DNA from: Sphagnum compactum
Lineage: Eukaryota > Bryophyta > Sphagnopsida > Sphagnales
Direction: 5' to 3'
Assembly: GCA_965153455.1 (NCBI GenBank)
Contig: OZ234494.1
Location: 10,912,001-10,976,000 of the forward strand
Length of the DNA stretch: 64,000 bases
A model generated the notes under the pieces. It was given only the letters and a program-made list of their open reading frames with translations, searched no databases and had not been told where the DNA came from. Position 1 is the first letter of the stretch, and the number at the start of each line of letters is the position of its first letter. The position numbers were made by a program, and so were the translations under genes. Below are positions 62,364 to 64,000 of this stretch, one piece after another.

Positions 62364-64000
62364 ATGGATAGTGTGCGGCTCTCCAAATTGGAGCCACAAC
62401 AATCTGAAGACTCATCGCCGATGCCAGGGTTTCGCTTTCATCCCACCGATGAAGAGCTAGTCGCATACTATTTACCGCGGCAACTACGCCGGAAGAGGCT
62501 TCCTGTGGCGGTCATAACACAGCTCGACATCTACAAATACGACCCCTGGGATCTTCCAAGTATGTATTTCGCAGTTCTCGACTCCATCCAGAACTTAGTT
62601 GCAACAGTGAGGCAATTCTAGTTAGTGTGCTTGAAATCTCAATTCTGGTTTTGACTGAGCACTTCATTGAATCTACACCTAAACCGTTGTCGAGAGTTGA
62701 GGATCAACGTTTTCCTTTCAACTTTGTTAGTGAATCAGCCCGTTTTACAAGACAAAGAAAAGACATGAAACACTGGAAACCAGTGCGGGCAGGTCATTGA
62801 AGTTCATGGTTGTGCATCATATTCAGACATAGTAATCTTCGCTGCTCTTTAATAGCACACGCTTCGGATCTGAAAGAATATTCTTGACTAAGCAGATGCT
62901 TTAGATTCCAAGTAGGATAATTGACCAGCTTGTTCTAGGATGTTGAGTCTGTCTCTTGGAGTTGGTCGTAATCTAAGAATTACTTGGTTCATCTTTTTCG
63001 TGCCCAGAGTTGGCAACCGTGGGTGAGAAAGAGTGGTTCTTTTTCTGCCCAAGAGACAGAAAATATCGCAACAGTTTAAGGCCCAACCGTGTCACGGATT
63101 CGGGGTTTTGGAAAGCAACAGGCACGGACCGACCTATATATTCGACCGAGGGTGCCAAATGCATAGGGTTGAAGAAATCACTCGTCTTCTACAAAGGGCG
63201 AGCAGCGAAAGGCGTCAAAACTGACTGGATGATGCACGAATTTAGGTTACCTGCCTCTACCACAGATGCAGCTCATACGCTAACCCAAAATGTTGACAAT
63301 GCCATCAATGATGTTCAACTCCAACAGGTATGCATATGTTGCTCTATGACATCACCATTCTTTTTACCTGCTAGTACATCTCCTGCAGCAGATGTCCCTC
63401 TGTCCGAGGTGATGCATTTTCACTTTGCAGAGGTAATTGTGCTCTTTGTACAGTTCTGGTAGCACTAGCACAAAATGCATAGCAGTTTACTAGGGCGAAA
63501 ACATTTCTGACTCAAACATCACAAAACTTCATCTCAATCGCATAAAAAGTCGAGATTGTACTGGAGACGCAGGGTATCCCAGTACCTCTCCAGCGAGTAG
63601 AGCGTCCGAGGGTACATTGTTTCCGCGATTGATTGAGGTAGATACTGTTGCAAGATGAATCAACGATGCCAGCGCGGCCGTGATCAAAACAAGCTCCTCA
63701 CTTGGTATAGGGTTTTGTTGAATTTGCAGGATGGTTGGGCCGTCTGTCGAATATTTAAGAAGACTAAAATGTCGCAGAAGCATAAGCAAATTGGGACCGG
63801 AACAAGTCACGAGTTGGCGAGCGGCACCGTAGACCAACCTCAGGAATCGCTGGGTGTCCAATCCCAATATTTGTCAGTTGAAAGCAAGGATCAAGACTCC
63901 GACTCGGTTGGCGACGATCCCGAAGCCAGTGACGATATGATAAGCGATTTCAATTCCGAGGGTACGTCGCCAGCCGAGACCGTCAAGGACTTACCTCCTG
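62364..64000 (+). CDS. NAC-domain transcription factor, FEZ-like, 5' part (3' end outside window)
   Basis: Exons 62364-62559, 63008-63327 and 63730-64000 (open at the window edge); 262 residues visible. Intron 1 uses A|GTATGT with a TGCCCAG acceptor and rebuilds DLPKLA; intron 2 is CAG|GTATGC. NAC subdomains A-E are in order: [91 protein letters not shown] followed by WMMHEFRLP, and [11 protein letters not shown]. The segment [20 protein letters not shown] is closest to the FEZ/SOMBRERO-side NAC clade, which controls cell-division orientation and root-cap or related cell fates in seed plants; function here is inference. After the domain the visible tail is acidic and Ser-rich, as in activation regions. 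A 36-residue insert between subdomains D and E (ending VQLQQ) is longer than in many relatives. Confidence 0.92.

Noticed and set aside
1-64000. CRISPR arrays, bacterial operons or viral replication genes
   Set aside because: No regularly spaced repeats with unique spacers, no polycistronic gene runs and no recognisable viral proteins; the tandem arrays here have no spacers.

Overview
This is a land-plant nuclear window. The coding regions are split by GT-AG introns. The products include plastid HSP90, an NPH3/BTB phototropism-type protein, a NAC transcription factor and a glyoxal-oxidase-like enzyme. A degraded piece of plastid ycf1 and decayed cut-and-paste transposons are also present. The lineage cannot be fixed from the sequence. 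Fairly compact introns (about 0.1-1.6 kb) and a gene-dense 22 kb island next to an AT-rich repeat desert are the main hints. No sign of bacterial or viral DNA was seen.

Layout. 1-1768 (+): 3' part of a glyoxal oxidase/galactose-oxidase-like gene. 1.8-4.8 kb: microsatellites and a 54-66 bp minisatellite. 4812-12827 (-): complete 20-exon plastid HSP90C gene encoding 798 aa; one of its introns appears to be GC-AG. About 1.2 kb separates it from a divergent two-exon gene for an 83-aa protein (14015-15188, +). 16319-21807 (-): seven-exon NPH3/RPT2-family gene encoding 651 aa, followed upstream by CT-rich microsatellites and a four-copy minisatellite up to 22.7 kb.

22.7-62 kb has no gene I can support. 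It is AT-rich and holds dispersed repeats, tandem duplications and DNA transposons. The clearest structure is nested. A hAT-like transposase pseudogene on the minus strand (pieces at about 43.95-44.35 kb and 50.75-51.35 kb) carries a 51-bp tandem array. It is split by a non-autonomous CACTA element (46021-49503, CACTAG termini, TTT duplication). That element is itself invaded by a 392-bp hAT-type MITE (49079-49470) with a perfect 8-bp target duplication ATGGTTAC. A plastid ycf1 fragment (about 51.4-52.5 kb) abuts the hAT-like pseudogene. A second CACTA-like element ends at 57303.

62364-64000 (+): first three exons of a FEZ-like NAC transcription factor, running off the right edge.

The genes do not form a pathway. 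They are independent nuclear genes: apoplastic oxidase, plastid chaperone, phototropin-signalling adaptor and transcription factor. Exon joins were made by hand from reading frame, family conservation and splice consensus. All coding joins keep frame.
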